The notes beneath the pieces were generated by a model that was not told the origin of the DNA, did no database searches, and saw only the letters and a list, made by a program, of their open reading frames with translations. Shown in pieces: positions 1 through 8,485 of a stretch of 13,886 nt of DNA. The stretch lies in the NCBI RefSeq assembly GCF_004359215.1, contig NC_090614.1:1068700-1082585 (forward strand), given 5' to 3'. The DNA is from Bremia lactucae. Taxonomy: Eukaryota; Oomycota; Peronosporomycetes; Peronosporales; Peronosporaceae. The position numbers and the translations under genes are program-made. Within the stretch, counting starts at the first letter, position 1, and every line of letters starts with the position of its first letter.

Positions 1-238
1 AAACATCGACTTGACATCTTGGAGAAGTTGATGCTGAGGGACACGCATTACGCGCGTGGTATCCTTCGCTCTCCAAGTCCTGTTCGTGGTGGGAGGTATC
101 GGCCCATTAGCTTTTCGCCTTCATCCTCCCCCTCACCCGAAAAACGCTCGACTCACAGTCGGCGTCACCATCGGTCTCCTTAGACAGATGGGGGTAGGTG
201 ACCTCATTTGAGTCTACACACCGTTTCAGACGACCCTA
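1..238. other. No recognisable gene (probable continuation of the dead gypsy element)
   Basis: This stretch follows the integrase GPF module in element orientation. A chromodomain or pol 3' end would be expected here, but neither strand shows a convincing open frame or motif. Confidence 0.4.
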
Positions 239-1490
239 GTAAAATACGCGGTGCATCTTCATATACAGGTAAGGGTGAGCGTATAATTTAGGTCTCCAAC
301 CTCTTCTACCACCGTAAACGGCCCAATGAAACGCGGCAACAACTTCGTAGTACCTCCAGCTAGTACAGAAATTGCATTTTTAGGTAGGGTAGCAGTACTT
401 GATACTTTCCCACCCACTCTAAAGCGTACATTATTCTGCGACCATTTCGGTCCGCATATTTTTAATGCTTGTCCTGCGCGCTTGCAACCGTGTCACGGAC
501 TTTTCGTGTGATCGGTAATCGCTCATCCACAAAGCGTTGAGCCTCGCTGACGCTTTTAGCATCAAACTCGCCTATGACACTCGGTCATAAAACGTAGGTT
601 TATTGACCACTGCTACACTGGCAGGGTCACTAGGGCAAGTTTCTGTCGTTCTGATGATACCCTCGCGGGTCATCTTCATATTGGCGAAACTAGGTCCCTC
701 TTTCGCACCGAGCATAGTTAGGGGCCCTCCCCCACTAATACTCGGGCTGCGCACAAACGAGACTGGCGTCCGAGGATGGTGCAGCCCGTTAATATAAAAC
801 GGTGTCTAACCCGTACTGGCGTGGACATTTTTATTTATAGCGAACTATACAGAGGGCAATTGCTTGCTCCACTCTTTAAGAGTTGCTATAGTGCGCAAAA
901 CATCCGCCACGACCCGATTGGCAAGTTCTATTTGGCCATCGGTTTAGCGATGATCTGCGGTCGACATGTGGAGCTTGCTACTTAGCAGCTAGAACACATG
1001 TCGCCAAAAACCAGACGTAAAACTTAGATCTCGGTCCGATACTATGGACTCGGGCATCCTGTGTAGTCGGTAAACATGATCCAGGAAGAAGAGAGCTGCC
1101 TCCTTGCCTGTGACCGATGTCTTACATGGTGCTAAATGCACCATTCTTTCTCAGTCTGTCTACAAAGACGACTAGCCCCGTCCGACCCTTATGATCGGGC
1201 AGCATGCCAAACATGAAGTCTATACTTACTGACATCTAACAGTTGGTTGGAATCGGTAGCGGCTTCAGTGGCGCAGTGCTGGACGGTACATGCTTAATGC
1301 GCTAACACTGTTCGCGAGAGCGAATATAGCTGGCCACCCATCTATATAGGTGCGGCCACCAAAATACTCTGACATTCGTAAGAATGTCCTTTCACGGCCC
1401 AGTTGCCCACCAGATGGCGAATCATGGAGCTCGTGAAGGACCATCAGCTTGAGATCTGTGTCATGAGGCACATAGATACTCAAGGGATCA
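239..1490 (-). pseudogene. Gypsy integrase remnant (zinc-binding region, DDE core, GPF module)
   Basis: The N-terminal zinc-binding region starts near 1483 with a VPHDTDLKLMVLHELHDSP-like stretch carrying the two histidines, followed by a broken cysteine part near 1300. The first catalytic Asp lies in SIDFMFG (codon 1218-1220). The second is in VSDRDL (codon 1034-1036). The Glu is in TDGQIELANR (codon 926-928). The last two codons are 36 codons apart in one frame, the exact DD(35)E spacing. A C-terminal GPF module (KLLPRFIGPFTVVEEVGDL) lies around 265-350. In-frame stops occur just before TDGQ and at several other points, and frames change around 1100, 750 and 550, so no integrase can be made. 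Normally it inserts the element's cDNA into the host chromosome. No chromodomain could be recognised in 1-230. Confidence 0.85.
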
Positions 1491-1539
1491 TAAAGTGACA
1501 GCTGATGCCATAATAGGCCATCGATGTAGCTAAAGCGAT

Positions 1540-1970
1540 GTAGCTTAGCTTACAGGTGCGACGGAAGGGAAACCTTTCGTCCACCGAAGTGATCCAACAG
1601 CAGGCGACAGTGGTCGTCCTGACTGTAGCTCTCTTTTATCTCAGAGGCCAATGAGCTCGTCACGTGGTATGCCTTCATGGCTGCCAACGTTGACGGCTGA
1701 AATTGTGCTCTCGCACTAGACACACTTTCCTGGTGTCTAACCTCGAAGTCTGGTCTGCGCGATAAGCGTCAGCCAAGCCAAGACATTCAACTTACCCGGC
1801 TTATATTCAACTTATTCGGCTTATATTCAACTTTAAAATTGAATTCAGAGAAGAATGTGAGCCATCTTGCCATTCTAGGCGAGAGGTGCGGTGAGTTTAT
1901 TGCGGTCCGCAGTGATGCGTGATCCGGATAAACCACAAATGGTTCGCTGCCCAGTACGTACACACGAAAC
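1540..1970 (-). pseudogene. RNase H stub plus RNase H-integrase linker of the gypsy pol
   Basis: The minus strand encodes EPFVVYPDHASLRTAINSP, then RMARWLTFFSEFNFKVEY and KPNKLN. This is the C-terminal end of a gypsy RNase H-like domain. After a short repeat-induced frameshift it continues with RRPDFEV and about 60 residues of linker down to a stop near 1552. RNase H removes RNA from the RNA-DNA hybrid during reverse transcription. The N-terminal two thirds of the domain is missing: the reverse transcriptase frame ending QPIPRQVKD at 1971 is joined directly to this stub in another frame, so catalytic residues are lost. Confidence 0.75.
1785..1834. repeat. 20-bp direct tandem repeat (2.5 copies) inside the RNase H stub
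   Basis: Copies at 1785-1804 and 1805-1824 differ at two bases, and a third partial copy starts at 1825. The unit is attcaacttattcggcttat. Because 20 is not a multiple of three, the duplication itself shifts the pol reading frame right after the KPNKLN motif, where intact relatives continue into the linker. Confidence 0.85.
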
Positions 1971-2664
1971 ATCCTTCACCTGCCGTGGGATTGGTTGTTC
2001 CTTTACTGATTTTACCTTGTCTGGGTCTGCTCGTACACCATGTGTACCTACGATGCAACCCAGCACAGGTATCTCAGGGACCCCTATGACGCACTTTTGC
2101 AAGTTTATATACAATGAGGCGTCCTTTAAAGTCTGCAATACAGTGTCTAAATGACGCTTGTGCGACTCTATTGCGCTCAGCCATCCTTGGCCCTACTATG
2201 CACGAATACATCGTCAAAGTAATGGGGCGTGTATGCAAGGTGCTGACGCATCACGTAAGCCACCACTCGGTTGAATGTCGCTGGTGCTTTTTTTAACCCT
2301 TGGGGGCATCTCAAGCCACGCCCAAAGCATACCGCTTGGGGTGCTTACTGCCGTTTTGGCTACATCGGACTCTCTTAGGAGTACATGATAGTAGCCATCC
2401 TTCAAATCCAATGCGGAAAAGATAATTGATTTTTCCATGATTTTTTAGCAAGACAGCTTTCCGCGGGAATGGCGTTTGCACCGGTATGGTTGCCGTGTTC
2501 AGCCTATTGTACGTATGACCCACGCGCCATTCACCTGTGGCTTACGCCCACAAAAGGTCGGGCTGCAGTGAGGCGATTTCCTCTCACGCACATGTCCCGC
2601 CTTGGCCCGCTGTCGTAGACTTATCGATATAATCGACTTGTTCTTTCGACAACGGCCAGTACTC
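1971..2664 (-). pseudogene. Reverse transcriptase remnant of the gypsy pol
   Basis: Visible in order on the minus strand: WPLSKEQVDYIDK (near 2640), SPTFCGRK (near 2560), GHTYNRLNTATIPVQTPFPRK (near 2490), FSALDLKDGYYHVLL (near 2415), the AVSTPSGMLWAWLEMP fingers/palm stretch (near 2340), the catalytic YFDD box (2210-2221), then LYINLQKCVIGVPEIPVLGC and GVRADPDKVK of the thumb/connection. The family copies element RNA into DNA in cytoplasmic particles. Here the frame shifts after GRK, before FSALDL and after WLEMP, and there is a stop soon after the YFDD box, so it is non-functional. The N-terminal part of the domain is missing because gag is fused directly to it. Confidence 0.88.
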
Positions 2665-3081
2665 GATGAGCTGGGTGACACCGCATTGATTCACGGCTAA
2701 AAGCCAGTGGACAATCGTGTGCGCTGCAGTTCCATCGAACTTGGGCGGGTCCATCCGAATGGGCCTCGGCTGATGCGGCCGGGCAGAGAGCATCTCAACA
2801 GTCCTGTTGAGAGCCTCGATCCGAGTCTGCTCACCCCTCAGCTCATCCTGAGTCTGAGTGAAGGACTTCGCCGCAGCATGGCTATGTGCCTCGGACCCGG
2901 CTCTCCGCTGTTCGAGCACAAATGCCTCAAACTGCTTGAACTGAGCGACATGTTGCTCAGGAGGACTACCCAGGAGCCTGGCCAGGGCTTTGTCACCAAG
3001 TCCCTGCGCCATTTTCCTTGCCACCTCCTGATGATGTTCGGAGAGATGGAAGAAATGAGCCCAATCAACGTTGAGGTTCAT
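2665..3081 (-). pseudogene. Truncated gag of the gypsy element, fused in frame to reverse transcriptase
   Basis: The likely gag start is the Met at 3079-3081 (MNLNVDWAHFFHLSEHHQE); a longer upstream reading begins at 3126. About 139 residues follow, with a Gln/Glu-rich, probably helical middle part and then PPKFDGTAAHTIVHWLLAV, typical of gypsy capsid N-termini. Immediately after NQCGVTQLI the same open frame continues as reverse transcriptase (EYWPLSKEQV). The rest of the capsid, the CCHC zinc knuckle and the protease are therefore deleted at about 2664. Gag normally forms the particle in which reverse transcription happens. The frame ends at a stop at 2584-2586. Confidence 0.8.
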
Positions 3082-3288
3082 CCTCACGTACACACGGAGA
3101 GATGTGGGTCGTGTGAAGGACTTCAAGTGCTACCAAGTGTCGGCGGACACGTCGTAATGCGGCTACGCTCTACTTAGACATACACCGTAGCACTGCGAGG
3201 TAGTTGCGGTGGGCGCGTTAGCGACCTCACCCAACGCACTAAGTACTTTAGTAAAGTGTCGTCACGGGATTGGAAACCCGGCTCCTCG
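3082..3288 (-). other. Untranslated leader of the gypsy element, no gene
   Basis: This lies between the candidate 5' LTR and gag. It contains a short hairpin (CGGG/CCCG around 3268-3284). A primer-binding site should start next to the LTR at 3288, but I could not match one to a tRNA 3' end with confidence. Confidence 0.4.
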
Positions 3289-3350
3289 TGTACAATTATT
3301 AAGCAGAAAGTAGTTTTTAGACTATTTTAAATTTTAATCGTATTTAATAT

Positions 3351-3420
3351 TAATACCTATTTTTACCAATCAAAAATATCATATCTGTAGATAGCACTAA
3401 AATTGTACTGCGAGGGTATC
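3351..3420. repeat. Direct repeat, left copy (LTR promoter-side segment)
   Basis: Shares taccaatcaaa, catatct-tagata and a tgcgag-gtatc end with 3912-3985. In element (minus) orientation each copy follows a CCGTTAC motif and a hairpin cluster, so these look like the same part of two related LTRs. Confidence 0.7.
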
Positions 3421-3422
3421 TG

Positions 3423-3501
3423 TAACGGGGCACTACGACTTGTACTGCTTCGGTACAAGTCCACTTCGCACTGCTTCAGTTGCGAGTGGTGCCCTACGTT
3501 A
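3423..3501. other. Perfectly folded inverted-repeat cluster (three-way junction) in the LTR
   Basis: Outer stem: TAACG 3423-3427 with CGTTA 3497-3501 and GGGCAC 3428-3433 with GTGCCC 3489-3494, separated by a 2-nt bulge. Arm 1: GACTTGTAC 3437-3445 with GTACAAGTC 3453-3461, loop TGCTTCG. Arm 2: CACT 3462-3465 with AGTG 3485-3488 and CGCA 3467-3470 with TGCG 3481-3484, with a one-base bulge. Both arm loops share TGCTTC. In element orientation it would lie in the U3 region. Confidence 0.75.
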
Positions 3502-3886
3502 TTTCACGTATACTAGTACGTGCAGAGGAAGACTTCTCTGTAAGGTAAGTAGCTTAAAGAGGGTAAAATGAAAACTGTACTAATATAATTAAGTGTCTCT
3601 TTTTTAATCTTTGTAAATGCTAACTTAATTATTATCTAATACTAAACATTTAATAGAATCCTTATCTCTATCTTATCTGTAACTCTCTCTTTGATTACTC
3701 CTACAGCGGATTAGTCTGTGGAATAAATAGAAATAAATAGACATAATGGTCTATACTTATTTATGTATAAAAATTCTAAATATTACTATATGAAGTAATA
3801 TCCTGCAAATATTATCTACGGTTTAGATAATATATTAACTAACAACCTTTAAGTGTTAATTTCATGTAACGAAACACCCCGTTTCA

Positions 3887-4090
3887 GATTTTTATCTGGT
3901 CACATTAAACATAAATACCTAGTTTTACCAATCAAAGTGTCATATCTATAGATAACTCTATTTATATATGTATTGCGAGCGTATCTTTCTAGAAACCTCG
4001 CGTAACGGATGACGCTAGCCGTCATCCCTCCTAATGTGAATGCAACTATGTGCATCACATACACAAGAGTTGGTCACAAATCTGAACACA
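3887..4090 (-). repeat. Truncated second LTR-like segment next to the candidate LTR
   Basis: It contains the right copy of the direct repeat (3912-3985), including TATATAAATAG on the minus strand (around 3958-3968), a credible TATA box. Beyond it are a perfect 8-bp hairpin GGATGACG/CGTCATCC (about 4007-4027) and a second imperfect hairpin GTGAATGCA/TGCATCAC. This repeats the order hairpins, CCGTTAC, direct repeat seen in the neighbouring LTR, so it is probably a diverged or truncated LTR of the same family. Its outer boundary is not clear. Confidence 0.5.
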
Positions 4091-4350
4091 CCCGAGTGCA
4101 GGATTTAATTACTTTAATTTAGTAATTGGCCACGTAAGTAAATCAAGTGAATTAACGGGGACTGTGGTAACATTAGGGCAACTTTAGCCCGTTTAATGCG
4201 CTCTGAAGAGGATGTAGCATGCTATCATCCCCAAGGTAATTCGCGACAACATGCATGTAACCAATATTGGTAAGACATGTAATGAGGGTGTCTTTCTTCG
4301 TATTGTCAACTAAGGTTAATCAGATATATCGGAAAAGTAGCGGAAAATAG
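4091..4350. other. Gene-free spacer with several short palindromes
   Basis: No coding frame or known motif is seen. Short palindromes are unusually frequent: AATTACT/AGTAATT (about 4107-4126), GGATG-TAGCATGCTA-TCATCC (about 4210-4230), ACATGCATGT (about 4249-4258) and ACCAATATTGGT (about 4260-4271). This may be old transposon-end debris. Confidence 0.5.
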
Positions 4351-4354
4351 TGGC

Positions 4355-4803
4355 ATTAAAGAAAGCAGCATATCAATGCAATGATCGTAAAAGGGTCTTG
4401 TCTACTCGACACAATTCTCTTGCAGAATGTTAATTGAAGGATTGCGTCAAGCGAAGAAGTATCACTTATTATACATTGGATTTGACGTTAGAAAAAATTG
4501 AATGCGCTTGACCGTCTAAAAAGAGATACGAACGTCTTAATCGTCTTCTACAAAACCCTTCTGCTCTCTACTTCTATTAGAAGGGCAAAAAAGTCGAGAC
4601 AGTCGAGACACATTATAGACATCGAAAGCCATAGCATGTATCACTTTAAAATTGAAATTTCAGTTTAAGTTTGATGAGATTGCAGAGGCATGATGCAATA
4701 TGCCCATCAGTCAGTTGTTGAAAAGAAGACAGTTAGTATATATCATTAGCTGAGGTTATTTGGCAACTGTTCGTTTATCACTTATTCTCGATTTTCCGGG
4801 AAT
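4355..4803 (+). repeat. Degenerate leader of the first unit (end of a tail plus 5' flank)
   Basis: It matches 7970-8182 followed by 9304-9560, but is clearly more diverged than the other leaders: gaaagcagcat-tcaatgcaatgatcgta, one diverged 60-bp repeat (about 4487-4546), gggcaaaaaag-cgaga, and the conserved gcccatcagtcagttgttg block. Compared with the B leader it lacks about 31 bp between ttctcg and ttttccgggaat just before the ATG. Confidence 0.8.
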
Positions 4804-6579
4804 ATGGCTGTGTGGTTCGTGCTGGTGGATGGGGAAGGCCAACCGGTAATGTCAGCCGACTTCGTTGACTGCCCAATTAACTCGACGGTGGCTCGATTTC
4901 GAAAGGCAGTGTTTGCAAAAGCCTTTCGCATCCTTTCTGTGAAAGTCATCGCTTCTTCCCTCACAGTATTCGCGAACTGGACGGATTACACTAGTGGTAA
5001 GACGATTGCTAAGCTTTCGTCGCCTTTGACAGTGCTTGGTAAAGTTGAGGACAACCCAGTCATCGTATAAGTTCCGTCAAAGCGTCGATTGGAGATGCAC
5101 GCAGAACCGGCGTTGAAGAAGCCCAAGACATCAACTGTCATCCAGGACGAGCAGATGGAAGCGATAAGGCAAAGCTTGGAGATCGATACGTGGCAGGTTG
5201 GTGGCATCGCTCTCGACATTTGCCAAATTGAACCGGATTTTCCCAAGTGGTTCTATGTTCGAAAAGAAACGATAGATATTATCAAATTTTTCGAGGCCCA
5301 GATGAAAGAAAATAAGAGAATTGTATTCGAGGGTACGCCTGGTGTTGGCAAAAGCATACTGGTCGTGTTGTTTGCGTTCCGTTTGGACTTGATTCAGAAA
5401 AAACTTGTCTTCTTATTTCGAAAACAATACGGCAAAGCATATTCCTTGCTATATCTGGATGCAGTGAAGAGGAACTACTGGCGAATGGACGACGCAGAAA
5501 TTGACGATCTTAAGTTGCACCTTCAGTGTTTTAATAACGTAGAAGTGTGTCTGGACGGGTTCCAATACAGCCACATTAAGAGTCACCATGGTTACCTGGC
5601 AAGGAATCGGCTGCTAGCCACCTCTGCTCCCTATCCAATGAAAGGTGCCGAAAGAGATATAAGGAGTCAGTGTCTTGTTCCATTTTGGTCGCTATCCGAT
5701 TTGAATGCTATAGGTGCGCATCGTGAGTGGCCGGAAAATGAGAACAACGACAGATACTTCTACTCGGGCGGAAATTTGCGAGCTTTCCTTTTGGGGCAAG
5801 ACCAGGCGGAAACCATGATTGATGATGCCATCCGTCATGTCGTTCCGCATAATGAAGAACTCTTCTATACTGAGTATATGGAAGCATCGGTGAGTCAAGT
5901 TGATCGCTTACGGATGGTGGGTATCAAAGCGAACGATCATCGTGACTTGGACAAGTACAAATATGAAACATATTGGACTTGTGCGATCACCTCTGAATAT
6001 GCGTTGAGGCAACTTGGCAACATTGTGAAGCCTAACTATTACAAGGAGCTGTGGTTTAATAAGTGCAAGCTTGGAGATGACAGGCTGATGGGCATTGCAT
6101 TTTAAAATTCTGTGCACACACTGGCGAGGGAACGAAAGAATATCAAGTTGCAAATTAGGGAGTACGACCGAGTGAAAGTGATACAACATACCTATGTTGC
6201 GTTAGAGATTGAAGTCAAGTCGTGTCGCAATGATGACGTTGATGCATCTGACTGCGATGCGGCGATGAAGCGATTTGCGAGCTCGAGTGACGATTATTGG
6301 TATCCCTCTGGTCGTTCTTTGGAAACCATTGATAGTGTCGCCAAGCTGAAGATGGATGGTCAGTCCAGCTCAATCGGATTGCTTCAAATCACGACATCTA
6401 TCGAGAACGCAATCGATTCAGTCGCTGTTGAGAAGTATGCGAGGCTTTTTCCGAACGGCAGCAGATACATTGCATTGGTGCCGAATAAAGAGACATGTGA
6501 TAACTTTCGATTTGTTCCAGCTGATCCAGCCACTCAAGTCTCGTTGGACGTTGCATATATCTCGACCTTAAGCTTTTGA
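4804..6579 (+). pseudogene. CRN-type effector copy A, two in-frame nonsense codons
   Basis: One frame runs 592 codons from ATG 4804 to TGA 6577-6579, interrupted only by TAA at 5068-5070 (codon 89; CAA in B and C) and TAA at 6103-6105 (codon 434; AAA in B). The first stop falls in the HVLVxxP-like end of the Crinkler header. The second cuts off the C-terminal nuclease-like part. Between them the 338-codon frame from Met 5089 keeps Walker A GTPGVGKS (5332-5355) and the Walker B-like VCLDGF. Crinklers are oomycete effectors that enter plant cells and act mostly in the nucleus; the header mediates export. No typical signal peptide is seen. Family assignment rests on domain order and motif resemblance. 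Unlike B, copy A has no frameshift. A product starting at 5089 would lack the header. Confidence 0.82.
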
Positions 6580-8122
6580 TGTTCGCATGTGGGCACGCGG
6601 AACCGTAAGGTATTGTTCCATTTCTTGCTTGATATTCTTGCCGTACGAGATGGCTTATCAGCAGGAAACAGTATTGCCAACAGAACGACGTCGGATCTTT
6701 CCATTTCAATATTTTCAGTTAATTAAAAGTTCAGTTTTTTTTGTACACGGAGTAATACTGCAGCAAATAAACTTGAAGTGGTTATGCAAAAACACGAGCG
6801 ATACTCGACTCGCTTAGCTGTAGCAGTATTGCAAGAAATATTAATGGCGGTGAAAGCAAGACGCAATCCTTCTATTGCATCGCTTTCAAGTCAATCGGAG
6901 AAGGTTGTGTATTAAACGTGTTCCAACGAGCTGCAACACCTTCTTGTCTGACTACAGTTTTCAAATTTCCACCGAAGCATTTTATTGGCAACAAGCTAGA
7001 TGCATCGTGTAAGTTGAGGATGACTCTTGATCACTTGTACACTTGACTCTGGCGGCAAACGTTTTCGTGGTCTATGATCATGTCAATTTACTGCTGCAAC
7101 TGCTACAACCGATCGAGTAAGTAATAAGGATTCTAAATTGACGGTGAATTAGATTCCTCATCTCCTGCATTGAATGGTGTATCACAAGCAAAACAATTTT
7201 ACTATATTTTTCCAACTTGAACGTTCTTGAATTTATATCGAGCAGATTTGTCTTCTCGTTGTTTATTAGAAACGAGTAATTAAAAACAAATCGAAGGCAA
7301 GCACTCGCTGATGATATGAATCAGTATTAAGACTGCTTTGAGTAACGTCATCGACATAGAAGGCTGACAAGATATACGGCGTTCTTGACCGCGACATTTG
7401 TGCTCGTTTGGTGCTAAAGCACCGGCTAACTTCATCGAGCGAATTGTAAAAAAAGACCTCACGAATATGTTAATTAAAACGTAATTATTTCACACATGTT
7501 GTCATCGGCACAAAATACAAAGGATTTAAATTTATTAGGCGCATTTTTCTAGAGCGGCCGATTACTGTAATCTATGCTGTAAGTGTCATCTTGCTATAGT
7601 GCTGTTGTAGTTGTCATCGTTAAGGGCATCATAAATATAAGATTCCACCTATCTTTGCGTGCGAATGCTGAGACCTTTTCCTCCGAAATAGCCCGTATCG
7701 TCCCAAAGGTTATCCTCGACGACAAGCATGTGATTAGTATTGCTAAGTAAGCAATAAGTGAGCCTTCCATTTTATTGCGTACGAATTGCCAACAGAACCA
7801 CGTCAGATCTCTCAATTTTATAATTTATTTAATAAGTTTTATATTACACTATGCACGAAGAAATTATCGTATGCAGAATGATGTTACAGGTTCATGACGA
7901 CGGAAGCAAAACGCAATCATTCCTTCGCATCACATCAGTTATGTACCAAAAAGTGATAGAACCAGCTTGGAGAAAGCAGCATTTAAATGCAATGATCGTA
8001 GTAGGGCCTTATCTACTCGACACGGTCTTCCGTTATTTTAAGCTAATTCTCCTGCAGAATGATAATGAGAAGAATTGCGTCAAGCTAAAACAAGGACGGA
8101 TTATACGACGATTTTGACGTAA
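6580..8122. repeat. Tail of unit A, 3' flank without a supported gene
   Basis: It matches 11342-12899 with only scattered differences and small indels. It holds short open frames on both strands (for example 7851-8117 plus and 7594-7815 minus), but these are not kept open in all copies, so I do not call them genes. One 57-codon plus-strand fragment (about 7580-7750, containing RANAETFSSEIARIVPKVI) reads like protein but has no start and is frameshifted in unit B. An AAATAAA at about 6766 could serve as a polyadenylation signal for copy A. Confidence 0.75.
6671..6940. repeat. Ancient internal duplicate, first half (pair with 7783-7970)
   Basis: Shares attgccaacagaac-acgtc-gatct, then gaaagcaagacgcaatcctt, gcatcgctttca and tgtattaaacgtg-tcca-acgagct with the later segment at 7783-7970 and its copies at 8906 and 12559. 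The match is patchy, so this duplication is far older than the gene array. Confidence 0.6.
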
Positions 8123-8240
8123 GGAAAGATAGAAAGCATCTAACCGTCCAGCAAGAAATACGAACGTCTCAATCATTTTCTAGGAAAGATAGAAAGCATC
8201 TAACCGTCCAGCAAGAAATACGAACGTCTCAATCATTTTC
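8123..8240. repeat. 60-bp minisatellite, two copies
   Basis: Units 8123-8182 and 8183-8240 (last two bases missing) are identical over their shared length. They start ggaaagatagaaagcatcta and end aatcattttcta. The same unit occurs once at 9244-9303 and three times at 12900-13077. Confidence 0.97.
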
Positions 8241-8257
8241 AAAAAAAAATCTGTTCT

Positions 8258-8258
8258 N
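8258..8258. other. Ambiguous base (N) at a structural junction
   Basis: The only N in the window. Left of it the sequence follows the unit tail (ctgttct matches 13088-13094). Right of it an LTR fragment starts. The coincidence suggests a scaffold join or collapsed region rather than a simple miscall. Confidence 0.8.
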
Positions 8259-8485
8259 AACATGTAAATGAATTCTTATCTATCTTATCTAGTAACTCTC
8301 TTTGATTACTTCTACAGCTGATTAGTCTGCGGAATAAATAGACATAATGGTCTATACCTATTTATAAATAAGAATTCAGGAAATTACTATATAAAGTAAT
8401 TTCCTCCAAATATTATCTACCTTTTAGATAATATTAATTAACAACCTTTCAGTGTTAATTCCATGTAACGATACACCCCGTTACA
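8259..8485 (-). repeat. LTR fragment (5' part in element orientation)
   Basis: It matches about 3644-3886 of the candidate LTR, with the same order ctctttgattact, ctacagc-gattagtctg, agacataatggtctata, attatctac, caacctt and agtgttaatt. It ends with CACCCCGTTACA, an intact LTR terminus. Directly after it the unit tail resumes at aaggctgacaag, so the LTR end abuts unit sequence as in a real insertion. The rest of the LTR and any internal region are missing at the N. Confidence 0.8.

Larger units (their letters stand above)
1..3886 (-). mobile_element. Degenerate Ty3/gypsy LTR retrotransposon, 3' part beyond the window
   Basis: Reading leftwards on the minus strand, the order is candidate LTR, gag, reverse transcriptase, RNase H stub, linker, integrase, which is the Ty3/gypsy pol order. 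All parts are recognisable by motif, but the frame changes many times and in-frame stops are common, so the element is dead. Protease and the gag zinc knuckle are absent. The 3' LTR is not in the window. Base composition (roughly half GC) contrasts with the AT-rich sequence to its right. Similarity to gypsy elements abundant in Phytophthora-type genomes is from memory of the family, not from a search. Confidence 0.9.
3289..3886 (-). repeat. Candidate 5' LTR of the gypsy element
   Basis: On the plus strand the segment starts TGTACAATT and ends CACCCCGTTTCA, a TG...CA pair. The end at 3886 matches the better-preserved CACCCCGTTACA end of the LTR fragment at 8485, whose reverse complement TGTAACGGGGTG is a typical LTR start. 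Its left end lies 207 bp from the gag Met, as expected for a 5' LTR in minus orientation. An alternative is a shorter 466-bp LTR at 3421-3886, because TGTAACGGGGC also occurs at 3421 as an inverted match to the other end. The sequence is very AT-rich. No flanking target duplication can be checked because the other LTR is outside the window. Confidence 0.55.

Noticed and set aside
2707..3177. 156-codon plus-strand frame opposite gag
   Set aside because: This is the antisense shadow of the gag frame, which has clear gypsy capsid motifs on the minus strand.
3262..3288. Primer-binding site or tRNA-like T arm next to the LTR
   Set aside because: There is only a 4-bp hairpin with an 8-nt loop; it does not line up with a tRNA 3' end and CCA.
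5908..6189. Minus-strand frames inside the CRN copies (also at 10670-10951 and others)
   Set aside because: These are shadows of the CRN frame; they recur only because the gene is duplicated.
7594..7815. 73-codon minus-strand frame, also open at 8735-8938 with an in-frame 18-bp deletion
   Set aside because: It is broken by indels in the unit B tail (around 12387 and 12470) and has no motif; the in-frame gap in one copy can be chance.
7851..8117. 88-codon plus-strand frame repeated at 12628-12894
   Set aside because: The third copy (8974-9238) has lost the ATG and carries a 2-bp deletion, there is no recognisable domain, and identity is no higher than in the surrounding noncoding tail.
8123..8240. 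CRISPR-like array from the 60-bp repeats
   Set aside because: The units are directly adjacent without unique spacers, and the window is eukaryotic.
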